From: Asterias amurensis
Lineage: Eukaryota; Echinodermata; Asteroidea; Forcipulatida; Asteriidae
Direction: 5' to 3'
DNA: 64,000 bases
Assembly (NCBI RefSeq): GCF_032118995.1
Contig: NC_092668.1
Span: forward strand, 12,317,501 to 12,381,500
Below the pieces are notes generated by a model that was not told the DNA's origin, searched no databases, and saw only the letters and a program-made list of their open reading frames with translations. Position numbers and translations under genes: made by a program. Positions 53,998 to 64,000 of this stretch are shown piece after piece (position 1 is the first letter of the stretch; every line of letters starts with the position of its first letter).

Positions 53998-54389
53998 TTA
54001 ACGGCAGTGGACACTAGTGGTGATTACTCAAAATAATTGTTAGCTTAAAAACTTACTTGGTGACGAGTAATGGGGAGAGGTTGGTATTAAAAAATAAACG
54101 TTATGAGAAACGGCTCCCTCTAAAGTGGAGTAGTTTTCGAGAAAGAAGTAATTTACCACGAATTGGATTTCGAGACCTCAGATTTAGAATTTGAGGTCTC
54201 GAAATCGAGCATCTGAAAGCACAAAATTTTATGTGACAAGGGTGTTTTTTTCTTTCATTATTCAACTTTCAACTTCGATGACCGATTGAGCTAAAATTTT
54301 CACCTGTTTGTTATTCGATACATATGTTGAGATACACCAAGTGAGAAGGCTGGTTTTTGACAATTACCAATAGTGTCCATTGTCTTTAA
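53998..54389 (+). mobile_element. MITE family M1, full length
   Basis: It runs TTAA to TTAA (left CGGCAGTGGACACTAGTGG; right TAGTGTCCATTGTCT). The internal GAGACCTCAGATTTAGAATT palindrome is present. Confidence 0.85.
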
Positions 54390-54486
54390 ATAATAATTGT
54401 ACACACTTTTGTTACAACAATTATTGAAAAAATAAATTCGGAATAATTCAATGTAAAAGTTGTATCTGGATAAAGAATATTAATTA

Positions 54487-54655
54487 TTGGTTTTTACCCA
54501 TACACCGATTAGCACTGTATACAGTACTTTCCCGAGTTCTGGAAAAACAAAAATCACAGGCATATTTCCCGGGTGGGATTCGAACACACGACCTGTGCAA
54601 TTCTAGGGAAGTGTCTTACCAACCACACTGATTTATTCTAGTGTCAACACAAATC
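54487..54655 (-). repeat. tRNA-derived SINE, nearly complete, minus strand
   Basis: On the minus strand it runs AGTGTGGTTGGTAAGACACT, GTCGTGTGTTCGAATCCCAC, AATATGCCTGTGATTTTTGT, AAAGTACTGTATACAGTGCT, then CGGTGTATGGGTAAAAACCA. It is the best copy of the 9560 family. Confidence 0.7.
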
Positions 54656-54700
54656 GGTGAAGGGTAAAGAAACCAAAGCTAATATTAGATGAGTTCAATT

Positions 54701-54975
54701 AAAGGAACGTTACAGAATTGGTAAGACACAAAGATCGTGAAGATCACAGATTTACATAAAACGTACATGGTCTAATGATGATGCTAGAAAACATCCCTCG
54801 AAATATTTCTGTCTGAAATTTCATATTTGATGAGAGCGTTTTATTCTTTTTTTTTTTGGCATCGCTGCAACGGAAATTTTTTAGTCTGTTTTTCACTATT
54901 CTCTCGTGACCCAGATGGCCGATCGATCTCGAACTTCTACAGGTTTGTCAGTTTATGTATGTAGTTGATTACATA
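54701..54975. mobile_element. Degraded TTAA-type MITE fragment
   Basis: TTAAAGGAACGTTACAGAAT, CAGATTTACATAAAA and TCTACAGGTTTGTCAGTTTA resemble the M3/M4 families, but the right end is not clear. Confidence 0.35.
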
Positions 54976-55784
54976 AAGTGCTTACACTGCCAGCAGTTCC
55001 TTTGTCTTTTCTTTCGAATGTTGGCTCTCACTTTTTTCTTTTGCTTTTACAGTGAAAAATTTTTCAATAAGAAGTATATTTTGACTGTAATGGTCTGGGA
55101 TATAATGGCTGAGTGTTATTTTGTGTTTTCTTATAATTAAATGATGCCAGTCCGAAATTTGGTATACTTGCAATGTTATTATTTGAAATGGTGTTGTTAT
55201 CTGTTCCGACCTTTTAGTCGGAACAGCTAATGTTCTCGTCAAGAGTTTGTATTTGTTATAATTCTCTTCTCCCTTTCTTCTTAATACAATTTTCATCCGT
55301 CAAAATCGGTCAAAATCCGTCAAAATCCGATGATATAAATACTTGTTGCATACTATTAACTGTCAAAAAGTTGACGGACGACGTCACCATGACATAAATT
55401 ACTGCGCGTTTAGTTTGTATGTACACAACCCGTGGCTCTCAAAAGCGTGTTTTGAAGTAAAGAAAACACACTTACGTTCAATAATTTTCTTTTCCTATAA
55501 AAAAAATACATGTAAATACACTATAGTGTAGGTTATACGATTTGTGCTTGAACAATGTTTGCAATCGTACAATGTATATCGTTAAAATGCACTATGGTCT
55601 TGATAGTTCACATGGCGATTTGCAGTTAAATCTTACGCGCACACATGATGCAAGCTGCATGCAGACGACTAGTCTTGAAATAAAGTCGATATAAATTGTT
55701 AAGCGGTGTAGTTACGGGGACGGTACACACATCCTCGATCCCAGTATGTGTGTGAGTCAGTTGCAAGCTGCACGGACGGGCCGC

Positions 55785-55932
55785 GTTTTTTTTTTTTTTT
55801 TTTTTCAGAACGGATGAGGCCACTTCCCATTTATGCTGAGTGGCCTCATCTGTCCTACACAGACCCAAAAATAGGTAAAACACGCCCGCTATAACTGGCC
55901 TCATCTGTCCTGGGAAAAAAATCTCCCGCGCC
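55785..55932. repeat. Short inverted-repeat block with T tract
   Basis: GATGAGGCCACT and GAGTGGCCTCATCTGTCCT are complementary, and GGCCTCATCTGTCCTGGGAA recurs. It resembles the hairpin element at 26899 in general plan (poly-T near a GAAC/GTTC repeat), not in sequence. Confidence 0.45.
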
Positions 55933-55951
55933 TTGCCACGTGCTACTTACG

Positions 55952-56212
55952 ACGTTGCGAGATAATGATGGAAGAAAAAAAAACGAAGTTGTGTGCTTAT
56001 ATATGCTTATATTCAGGACTTCAAAATCTAACTATGAGGTCTCCAAATCAAATTCAAATATTTTAGTGGAAATTACTTCCTTCTCGAAAACTACGTTACT
56101 TCAGAGGGATCCATTTCTCACATATATTTTATCTCTCCATTGCTCGTTACTAAGTAAGTTTTGATGCTAACAATTATTTTGAGTAATTACCAATAGTGTC
56201 CATGCATTTTAA
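55952..56212 (-). mobile_element. MITE family M1, truncated
   Basis: It joins the family at GACGTTGCGAGATAATGATG and keeps TTACTTCCTTCTCGAAAACT and GAGTAATTACCAATAGTGTC at the right end. The first third is missing. Confidence 0.65.
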
Positions 56213-56799
56213 AAGTGTGCTACAAAAATGAACGTCGGGTGTCACCTGGTGCAACGCGCTCAAATCAATACAGTTCATATAGCATATCATGGGTTATTAA
56301 AAGAAATATTAGCGCTCTAACGTCCAGTGACAATAACTACCGGTGCAACATCCCAGCAGATTCATTCGCAGTGGACTCAGTACAGCACATTTGCGATGCC
56401 ATCACTGTATAAGTACCGCATATTGGGAATGTCATATTTACACTGACAAAACCATTCAACCCCTTGATTGATGTTTTACTGCTCACACTAATTAACATCA
56501 TCAACATGTGACAAAGTGTTTGCATTGCTTTCTTCTGTGGTGCCAATCAACTTATAATTAAGAACGGTGCTTTTTCACCACTCTGCGTTGCTGTATACGG
56601 TGCGTAAGCTTATACCGTGCCACTAACTACCGATTCCGTGACGAAACCTCATCTCGCAAACTTCGAGTCTCGCCAACCAATTTTCGGAAACAAAACGTTC
56701 ATTAGTCTATGAGGAGGGTATATCTACAATGAAACCTGGCCTCCAATAAATAAAGCGATATCAGTATTATACTCTCGCCGTCAACTCTGTGAAACAATC

Positions 56800-56944
56800 A
56801 TGGAGATACCAGGCAAGATGTCCGTCATCGCTCCGCCACGTCGCAAACACGCCAAAAACTTTAAATGTCTGTTCTGCTTTTTGTGTGTGGTTGCAGTAAC
56901 GACGTCCGTGTGGACTTGGTACAACGGTGAATATGCAGTCGCAG
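56800..56944 (+). CDS. B4GALT-like exon 1: cytoplasmic tail and TM anchor
   Basis: It starts at ATG 56800 and ends YNGEYAVAG at GTAAAC, phase 1. RRKHAKNFK precedes 18 hydrophobic residues, a normal signal-anchor. Alternative initiation at Met7 would change only the tail. Confidence 0.85.
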
Positions 56945-59900
56945 GTAAACATTTTATGATATTAAAGGAACACGTTGCCTTGGATCGGTCGAGTTGGTCT
57001 ATAAAAAGCGTTTGAAACCGTTGTTCTGAAATGCATATGGTTAGAAAGATGTTTTAAAAGTAGAATAATTATAATGATCCACACAAGTATCACTCAAAGT
57101 TGCACGGTTTTCATTTTAGGTCGCGAACTAACACGGTCGGCCATTTATGGGAGTCAAAATTCTCACCAGATGCATTTTATAACAAACGGTTACCGAACGC
57201 CTTTCAAAGACCAACTCGACCGATCCAAGGCAACGTAGTCCTTTAAATACGTAGTTTGAATCCGAATCTCCAAAATGGAGTCATGTCAAAGCAGTCCTTC
57301 CTAATTTAAGGTGGGGCCATTAATTGGTTTTTGCTTGAAGCCATTGGACACTTTCGGTAAACAGTATTGTCCAAGTCCCACACTTCGTGTATCACAACTT
57401 AAAGTGAAAAACCTGTGAAAATTTAGGCTCAATCGGTCATCGAAGTCAAGAAAAATAACGGGAAAACCCACCCTTGGTTGCCGCACGTTTCGCCGTGTCA
57501 TGACATGTGTTTAAAATAAATCCGTAATTCTCGCTATCGAGAATTGATATTGTTTTAATGTTTTCTCAAAAAGTAAAGCGTTTCATGGATTAATATTTCA
57601 AGAGAAGTCTTTCACCATTACCTTCTGTAAACCCTGTAAATTATTTGTAAATCTGTGAACTTTTATTTTTTTTTCTGTACCGAAAGTGTCCAATGGCTTT
57701 AATAATAATGCTAACATAATGCTTATTTACAGGCACATTACAAAGTAAGATCACATGTACAATAAAAGTCACCTAAAAGCAGAATTAAGTGTCCAAATAT
57801 TAATCAAGAACACAAAAAAGCCATTCATCAGCTCATTGCATTGACTGCAATTTTGTAATGTCAGGTACAGAGGTGGCTGTCAGCGTTACAGTTTAAAACC
57901 AAGTTTTCTCAGAACTCTATTGTATTCGGGTATGTATTTTACTATATATTTTAGTCAATTATTGATTTTTCTCTGCTATTTTTTTAGTACTATTTTAATT
58001 CAATTGAGAAACTCAAGTTTTTGATCATGCTCAATAACAAATGTGTGCCATTTAAATCTGTCCACAAAAGTTTTGTGTTTAAACACGTCTTCATCCTTTG
58101 TGAAAAGTTTTTTGAACAATTGAAATTGATAATTGTGTTTAAGTTTGAATTTACCATTTAGGACTCATGAACATGTTACAAAAAACATAGCTAACTATGC
58201 AGTCAGAACAAACTGCTAAAAACAGCCTTGAATATTGTTTGAAATCTAATAGCAACATATAATTTCAAAAATCATTTCCTGGTTCATGTCTACACACAAG
58301 GAGTACCACAAGGTTTGATTCTTGGCACATTGATGTTCGAAGAAAATGAACTAGTGTATAGTATGACAGGATTTCAACCTGTTACCATGGTTACCTCCGA
58401 ATAAGGGATGGACTCAACAATTTGCATTAATTACTTCCTTTTTAAGTCAATATCCTTGTTCAATGTTGAATGGGTGAATAGCCTCTGACTGGCAACCCTT
58501 AATATGCTCTTACAAAGAAATTGACAAAATGGGGCCTAAAATTGCACTTAACAGTTTGGAGGCTGCAGACCTGTTCAGATCCCACTTAAAGGCAGTGGAC
58601 ACTATTGGTAATTACTCAAAACAATTATTGGCATAAAACCATACTTGAAAACGAGTAATGGAAGGAGATTGATGGTATAAAACATTGTGGGAAACAGCTC
58701 CCTCTGAAGTGACCTAGTTTTGGAGAAAGAAGTAATTTTCCACGAATTTGATTTCGAGACCTCAAGTTTAGAACTTGAGGTCTCGAAATCAAGCATCTGA
58801 AAGAAAACCACGCAATACAAGGCATATCTGTGTAGATCATTGTATTCTACTTTTACAACATCATTCTAACCATATCGATTCTATAACAAACGGTTACAGA
58901 ACGCTTTTCAAAGACCAACTCGACCGATCCAAGGCAACGTGTTCCTTTAGTGGACCAGATAAATAAAAACTAGCATTTGCTTTTACTAGTCTTTTACTTA
59001 AATCCGTATAAATAAAAGTAAGCCTTAATATTGCTAGTAATTGGTCGAACTAGTAGGTAAAATCAATGCTTGAGGGACTCTTCTTATTGAGATGTAAATA
59101 AAGCCGACATTTTACTATTACCTGATAGTTTCACAAGATTATGGGCCGTGTAAAGGCCAGCATTAACAAAATGTCGATAAGTTTAAGATCAGGCATGAGA
59201 ATTTGCTCAAATCTCTATAAATAACCTTTTACTGGGAAAACACCATTTACTTGAACGGATTAGTAAATGGTCAGAGAAAAGCACAATAGCGGGGTATTCA
59301 GGAGTATAACAATAGAGGCATGGACTCGCTGATCAATAGCGATTAAACTGAAATGCAGGCAGGGCAGTTTCCACTTAGTTAAGTTTTTGATGGCGGCAGT
59401 GGCTATGATGAGGAAACAGCCAGCCTCTCCACGCCAGCGCTCCAGAGATTGGTTCTTTTAGAGCAATTAAAGTACACAACGAATTTATAAGTAACATTTA
59501 TCATTGGATCATTAGACCAAGGGAAAAATGACCCTTTAATACTGACCCGAGACCTGCATATCTGCAACATTGTTGTTCAAGTAAAATCTCAAGCTCCTCA
59601 TATGGTAGCTTGTAAAAATACAAGTAATTGCTACAGTATGTTAGTAAAATGTCGTTTTTATTTATATGTCTATAAGTGAAAGGTAATCCAGCGAGCCAAA
59701 TGTTCATGCCTGATCTTTTACTTTTCAGTCTTCTTGCTAATGCTGAACCTTTAACTTGATAAGTAATTGCTAGTTTTTATTTATCCGGCCCAATGTCTCT
59801 ACCACCCCTCCCTTTCTCTTACGGGCACTGAACACGTTTGGTAAACACAGTTTGAAGATAGTAGAAAGCCTCCCTTAAAATATTACTTTCGATGTGCTTT

Positions 59901-62900
59901 AGTTTTTGACAAAATGAGTAAAACAATGTCACGAAAATAACTTTCGTCCTACCATCAGTACTTTTTCAAGTTGTTCGGTTTCTATTTTTTTTTCTGCAGA
60001 CATCAGGAATAGGCCTTCACATCGTATTATTAAAGGTAAAAAAAACATTACAAAGTATACTCTTGTTTTATGTTGGTATCTAAAGGTAGGGTCTTAAATA
60101 TGTATTTTGACAAACATTTCAGACCAGAATACTAACATCAATATCCATGAGGCCCATTACAAAATTAAATATGTTTCCCGGGACCATTGAAGTCATAAAG
60201 GGCTGTGTAACTCTGCGGGTTTTTTTTCTTTCTCGATTTTGTCGTTAACTTTTCAATTAATGTCCTGTTTGTATAATAATAACCATCATAACAATAATAT
60301 ATCTATTATTATTATGATTATTATTATAAACCTACATTTGTATAGGATTGTAACATCTAGAGGGGTTCCAAAAAACCAATTATAATATTTTACAGACCCT
60401 GGTATTTGGTAACGTTTACAAAATGTTATTTTCTAATTTTTCTGTATTTTAGTGAAGCAGGTGAAACAAGGATTATCCTCAAGTTTTTCACGCCAGAATA
60501 TTACAATGCCTCTAATGAAGTCTGCAAACATTACAGGTACGTACATAGCATTTACAAGGTTTTAAATCAGCAATAAAATAAAGACACTGGAAACTATTTG
60601 TGATTACTCACAATAATTGTCAGCAGAAAACTTACTTAACGAGCAATGGAAAGTTGTTGATAGTATAAAACACTGTGGGAAACAGCTCCCTCTGAAGTAA
60701 CCTATAGCTTTTGAGAAAGAGGTAATTAAAGACACTAGACCCTATTGGTAATTGTCAAAGACTAGACTTCTCACTTGGTTTATCTCAACATATGCATAAA
60801 ATAACAAACCTGTGAAAAAGTGAAAATTCGAGCTCAATTGGTCGTCGAAGTTGCGAGATAATAATGAAAGAAAAAACACCCTTGTCACACAAAGTTGTGT
60901 GCTTTTAGATGGTTGATTTCGAGACCTCAAATTCTAAATCTGAGGTCTCGAAATCAAATTCGTGGAAAATTACTTCTTTCTCGAAAACTATGTCACTTCA
61001 GAGGGATCCGTTTCTCACAATGTTTTATATTATCAACCTCTCCCCATTACTCGTTACCAAGTATGGTTTTATGCTAGTAATTATTTTGAGTAATTACCAA
61101 TAGTGTCCACTGCCTTAAAAAAAAACTAGACTTGGAGACGTTTTAGGCATCTGAAAGCACACTAAATTTGTGCAACAGGGTTGATTTTTCTTTCATGTTC
61201 TTGAAACTGCGGTGACCAATAATTAACAGATTTCTTATTTTATGCTCGTTGTTGAGATACACTTACGCCCGGTTCATACTTCCTGCGATTGCGAATGCGA
61301 AGCGTTATATATTTGACGGCAAAACCCTGCTCTCGCAACGACTCGAGCAAAGGCCAACTCCTGCGAATTATTCGTTGCAAATTTGTGACGTCAACATTCG
61401 ATTTCGCATTCGCAGGAAGTATGAACCGGGCTTCAGTGAGATTGCTTTAAAAAGTACCAAAGGTGTCCAGTGCGTTTAAAACAAAACTGCTTTGTCATTG
61501 AATCCTATTGTTTCTATTGAATTGCGCGTGCTATTAGTTAAAGGTGTCATTAGGGTCACTCCATCTGTTGATAGAACGAACCAAGGTCAGGTAAGACAAT
61601 CAGCAATGTAACAACCTGCCTGCCTGCGATCGTTAGCCAGACTATACAGTCTGTGGGTTACGATGGAAAGGTCTCATCTACGTACCCTAAACGTCTGACG
61701 TCACATTTCAAGCCTCGTGAATTACACGCCAGAGAGTGGCCTCCAGCCTGCATCAGTCCCCGTCCATCTTCACCTTTCACCTACATTAATTTCACATGGA
61801 GATACGCAGTCAAATCCTATAGTATGCAAAGTACATGTGCTGTACATAATACTCATACGCACACAACATGCACACAACATGCAGACGACCGAAAGTCATA
61901 TCTGTGTTTTGATTGGTCGGATGTATTGTTTGCGAGCTGCACTAACATCACATCAGACCAATCAAGGCACAGCTAAAGAGTCTGGTCACCAATGGCTATT
62001 ATAAGGGCATTTAGAACGCTATGTAGCAGGTAGCCTTGCTCAAGGCAGTCGCATTATTCACTCCGAAAAGACGCCGTTGTCAACCCACCTGTTTACACTG
62101 TACTTACTGTGTGTATTCACACCGCACACACACCGTATGACTACTGTGCACAAGTCATCCGCATTCGTACCACTAACCCGCATGCGGATAGCCGCGTACG
62201 GGGGCATCGTGTCGTATGATGTGGTTTACACACATTTTACGCACAGTGTATACGGGTGGGTTTTTATACAGCGGCGGTCTTTTTTCGGGGTGAGTAATTT
62301 GACTGTCTTGAGCAAGGCTATGTGGCAGCTGACTTCCCAGGTAAATTCAGCGTTCTAAAGCAATGTGCGGTTGCTCAGAATTACGTAATCAATGTAAATT
62401 TACCTGGTAAGTCTGCTGCCACCAAGCGTTCCAAAGTCCCTCATTGTATCAATAGTTTAATCTGAGACATACGCATAGTTCAACTTCCTTTCTATGGGCG
62501 ATCGATCTCGCCTTGCCGTTTGTCGGTAATTTCCTTTGATCTAAAATGTTGTTCAGTTCTTCCGTAATTATCCCTAATGGTAACATTTGTCCTAGTTGTT
62601 GTTGTTGTTGTTTAGATTTTCTTATTTTCCTTGACGTTGCAGTGAAAAATTCTTCACAAACACCAGTTCTCATAAGCAAACCATTGACGAAAAAACCGAA
62701 AGAGATTCTGCCATGTCCGAAGCTGTCAGACATACCCAGCCTCAGTGAGTACATACTCTTTTTTATTTCTCTCGATCTGAAGATGGCGAATGATTGCAAT
62801 TTATAAATTAATGACGTATAGCTCGCATAATTATTCGTCACTCAAAAGGCGCTAGGAACACGTTGCATTGGATCGGTCGTTTGGGTATTTGAAATCAGTT

Positions 62901-63407
62901 TGAAACCGTTTGTTATATAAAACGCTAATGGTTAGATAGATAATTTCAAAAGTAGAATATAATGATCCACACAAGTATGACTTGAAATTGCATGGTTTTC
63001 CCTTTACGTCGCGAACTAGCAAAGTCATCCGATCCAAGGCAACGTGTTCCTTTAACTAACGCTCAAGGCATCTAGTAGGGGTACTTCGTCGTTGGTAAGG
63101 CGTAATTTTGTAATTTTCGTTCAAACAAAATAATATTTTTTTTTTGTCTGCAGTTAAAAAAAGAACTATGAATCTAAGTGAAGAACTGCAAATAAGCAAC
63201 GCGGAAAAAATAATTTTGGGAACAGAACTAAGCAGTATCCAGCAAGCCGTAAATGGAAGCAAAAGTCTGATTCACCACAAAGCTAGGTTCAACTCTACGG
63301 GTAAAAACTTCATGGAGAGTCTCTCGGCGTACGGTAAAACTGTTGGTAAATACCGCTGGTTTCCCGGAGGAATCTGGCAACCAGCGAACTGTAAAGCAAG
63401 ATGGAAG
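56800..63407 (+). CDS. Beta-1,4-galactosyltransferase-type Golgi enzyme, first five exons (3' partial)
   Basis: The family transfers galactose (some members GalNAc) from a UDP-sugar to terminal GlcNAc or a related acceptor in the Golgi lumen. Five exons, 56800-56944, 60000-60035, 60453-60536, 62643-62744 and 63154-63407, join in phase to 207 residues. Layout is type II: a basic cytoplasmic tail of about 22 residues, a TM helix (CLFCFLCVVAVTTSVWTW), then a stem with six N-glycosylation sequons. The last exon ends WFPGGIWQPANCKARWK, the signature just before the catalytic VAIIIPFRNR of B4GALT enzymes (GGHWKPSDCMPRWKV in B4GALT5). ILPCPKLSDIPSL parallels the LPACPEESPLLVG stem motif of B4GALT1. 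The DVD and catalytic motifs must lie beyond 64000. The subfamily is open; B4GALT7 looks unlikely. A second in-frame ATG is at 56818. Confidence 0.85.
56962..57246. mobile_element. MITE family M2, shortened, in B4GALT-like intron 1
   Basis: It runs TTAA to TTAA, with AAGGAACACGTTGCCTTGG at the left and CCAAGGCAACGTAGTCC at the right. Part of the right arm is deleted. It begins just 18 bp after the exon 1 donor. Confidence 0.8.
57336..57702. mobile_element. MITE family M4, second copy
   Basis: GAAGCCATTGGACACTTTCG is mirrored by CGAAAGTGTCCAATGGCTTT, with TTAA at the right end only. The central TTCTCGCTATCGAGAA palindrome is intact. It gives clearer termini than the copy at 32457. Confidence 0.85.
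57703..58585 (+). other. B4GALT-like intron 1, no feature recognised
   Basis: This is plain AT-rich intron without repeat ends or exon-like frames. Confidence 0.5.
58586..58950. mobile_element. Chimeric MITE: M1 left half, M2 right half
   Basis: It begins TTAAAGGCAGTGGACACTAT (M1) and follows M1 through the internal palindrome to ATCAAGCATCTGAAAG. At 58804 it becomes M2 (AAAACCACGCAAT, GGTTACAGAACGCTTTTCAA) and ends CCAAGGCAACGTGTTCCTTT. Confidence 0.85.
59823..59960 (+). repeat. M3-family fragment
   Basis: GGGCACTGAACACGTTTGGT, GATAGTAGAAAGCCTCCCTT, AAAATATTACTTTCGATGTG and AATGAGTAAAACAATGTCAC parallel the M3 element at 29848 and its inner arm. It lies shortly upstream of exon 2. Confidence 0.45.
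60000..60035 (+). CDS. B4GALT-like exon 2, 36-nt stem microexon
   Basis: Between TTTTTCTGCAG and GTAAAA it encodes DIRNRPSHRIIK, phase 1 both sides. It is supported by the strong acceptor and exact phase fit; conservation is unknown. Confidence 0.65.
60453..60536 (+). CDS. B4GALT-like exon 3, stem
   Basis: Bounded by CTGTATTTTAG and GTACGT, phase 1-1, it encodes VKQVKQGLSSSFSRQNITMP and LMKSANIT. It has two N-glycosylation sequons. Confidence 0.75.
60726..61118 (-). mobile_element. MITE family M1 nested in an older M1
   Basis: TTAA-flanked, in the opposite orientation to its host copy. The left end is AGACACTAGACCCTATTGG; the right end is TAGTGTCCACTGCC. The internal GAGACCTCAAATTCTAAATC palindrome is intact. 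Confidence 0.85.
61266..61430. mobile_element. Short inverted-repeat element (GCCCGGTTCATACTTCCTGC ends)
   Basis: The ends GCCCGGTTCATACTTCCTGC and GCAGGAAGTATGAACCGGGC are perfect complements, with GCGAATGCGAA / TTCGCATTCGC inside. It is 165 bp with no coding capacity. Confidence 0.88.
61690..61935 (+). repeat. Dispersed repeat, inverted relative to 26444-26662
   Basis: Shared blocks are TGACGTCACATTTC, GCCAGAGAGTGGCCTC, CACCTTTCACCTACAT and TTTTGATTGGTCGG. Confidence 0.55.
62325..62450 (+). repeat. Dispersed repeat shared with a CatSper3 intron
   Basis: CTGGTAAGTCTGCTGCCACC and AAGCGTTCCAAAG recur at about 49370-49410 in catsper3 intron 6, with GCTCAGAAnT upstream in both. Confidence 0.6.
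62643..62744 (+). CDS. B4GALT-like exon 4, stem
   Basis: The acceptor TTGACGTTGCAG and donor GTGAGT bound 34 codons, phase 1-1: VKNSSQTPVLISKPLTKKPK and EILPCPKLSDIPSL. The LPCP motif is where B4GALT1 has LPACPEE. Confidence 0.82.
62850..63056. mobile_element. MITE family M2, degraded
   Basis: GGAACACGTTGCATTGGATC and GATCCAAGGCAACGTGTTCC form the ends, with TTTAA at the right only. The central part is deleted. It lies 97 bp before exon 5. Confidence 0.75.
63154..63407 (+). CDS. B4GALT-like exon 5: stem end and start of the catalytic fold
   Basis: The acceptor TTTTTGTCTGCAG enters in phase 1; GTAAAT follows in phase 0. It has NLS, NGS and NST sequons. The end, KYRWFPGGIWQPANCKARWK, carries the GGxWxPxxC...RWK signature that precedes the first beta-strand of B4GALT enzymes. 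Confidence 0.9.
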
Positions 63408-64000
63408 GTAAATAAATAAAACATGTGATGACAGTTCTTTGCTGGGTTTTTCTCATGCAAGAAAACACTTTATTCACTTAAAAGCTATCACATGTGACTT
63501 TTAAGTTTTATTGTATATTTCGTGATACTTTTATTTTTACAGGGTGTGTACAACATTATGTATTTGTTAAAGATGAACCAACATAATATAACATGAAATA
63601 ACAAACATGTGAAAGTTTAAGCTAAATCGGTCTTCGGAGTCATGAGAAAACAGTGGGAAAAAATATATATTTTCAAACATCTGAATCTGAAGTTTTACGA
63701 CTATTATTTTACAAATTCCCTTAAAGTTATGGCATTTTAGGCAAAACTATTCAAGGGGATTTTTTCCAACATGACCATCTTTATACCATGTGTAAATCTG
63801 TGAACATTTTTATTTTCATTCTTACTAATGTTGCATAAGCCCTTTAAATTAGTAGGCATAAAATGGACAAAAACCAATAACTGACCCTTATTGTGGAGCA
63901 TGCTGTATGACAGTATTTTCACCCAGATACGCAGAGTTCACAGGTTCGTTAATGAATTGTGATTTTTATTGATTGATTGATTTGTGTCTTTGCTGTATAT
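63408..64000 (+). other. B4GALT-like intron running off the window
   Basis: It contains a degraded M4-like block at about 63540-63850 (AACAAACATGTGAAAGTTTA, CTAAATCGGTCTTCGGAGTC, TGCATAAGCCCTTTAA). No exon is seen before the window ends. Confidence 0.5.

Larger units (their letters stand above)
60580..61482 (+). mobile_element. MITE family M1, old copy with two nested insertions
   Basis: The outer copy begins AAGACACTGGAAACTATTTG and ends GTGTCCAGTGCGTTTAA. It is split by a younger M1 at 60726-61118 and by the GCCCGGTTCATAC element at 61266-61430. Confidence 0.75.

Noticed and set aside
1-64000. Endogenous retrovirus, LTR element or Polinton
   Set aside because: No long terminal direct repeats, reverse transcriptase, integrase, capsid or protein-primed polymerase motifs were seen.

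Overview
This is animal nuclear DNA, AT-rich and intron-rich, with standard GT-AG splicing. The proteins read as deuterostome, and the mix of tRNA-derived SINEs and dense TTAA-flanked MITEs points to an echinoderm. A sea star is my best guess, but that is inference. Exons were assembled by eye from splice sites, reading phase and remembered family sequences; nothing was searched.

Layout: (1) 1-6745, repeat-rich DNA, probably an UNC5 intron. (2) 6746-20382, + strand: the 3' twelve exons of an UNC5 netrin receptor (Ig2, two TSP1, TM, long linker, ZU5, UPA, death domain); signal peptide and Ig1 lie upstream of the window. (3) 20383-33640, about 13 kb with no recognisable gene, holding probable UNC5 3'UTR, simple arrays and MITEs. 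(4) 33777-35228, + strand: a 483-residue protein on one coding exon that I do not recognise. (5) 36958-38420, a minisatellite split by a deleted Tc1/mariner transposon. (6) 43791-38975, - strand: complete six-exon wnt8 (352 aa). (7) 46199-50313, + strand: complete eight-exon catsper3 (388 aa). (8) 50314-56799, gene-poor repeats. (9) 56800-63407, + strand: first five exons of a beta-1,4-galactosyltransferase-type Golgi enzyme; the catalytic exons continue past the window.

The genes do not form a pathway: axon guidance, Wnt signalling, the sperm calcium channel and glycan synthesis are unrelated jobs. Their linkage may be old, because human CATSPER3, WNT8A and UNC5A all lie on 5q and UNC5B and WNT8B both lie on 10q. 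wnt8 and catsper3 are divergent, about 2.4 kb apart; the orphan gene and wnt8 are convergent.

Much of the rest is transposon fossil. At least four families of short inverted-repeat elements use TTAA as target, and they nest in, abut and recombine with each other. I saw no LTR element, retrovirus, Polinton, CRISPR array or intact RNA gene. The items most worth a second look are the fourfold copy of an exon-intron junction in catsper3, its arginine-rich voltage sensor, the orphan gene, the UNC5-Wnt8-CatSper3 linkage, and the recombinant MITEs.
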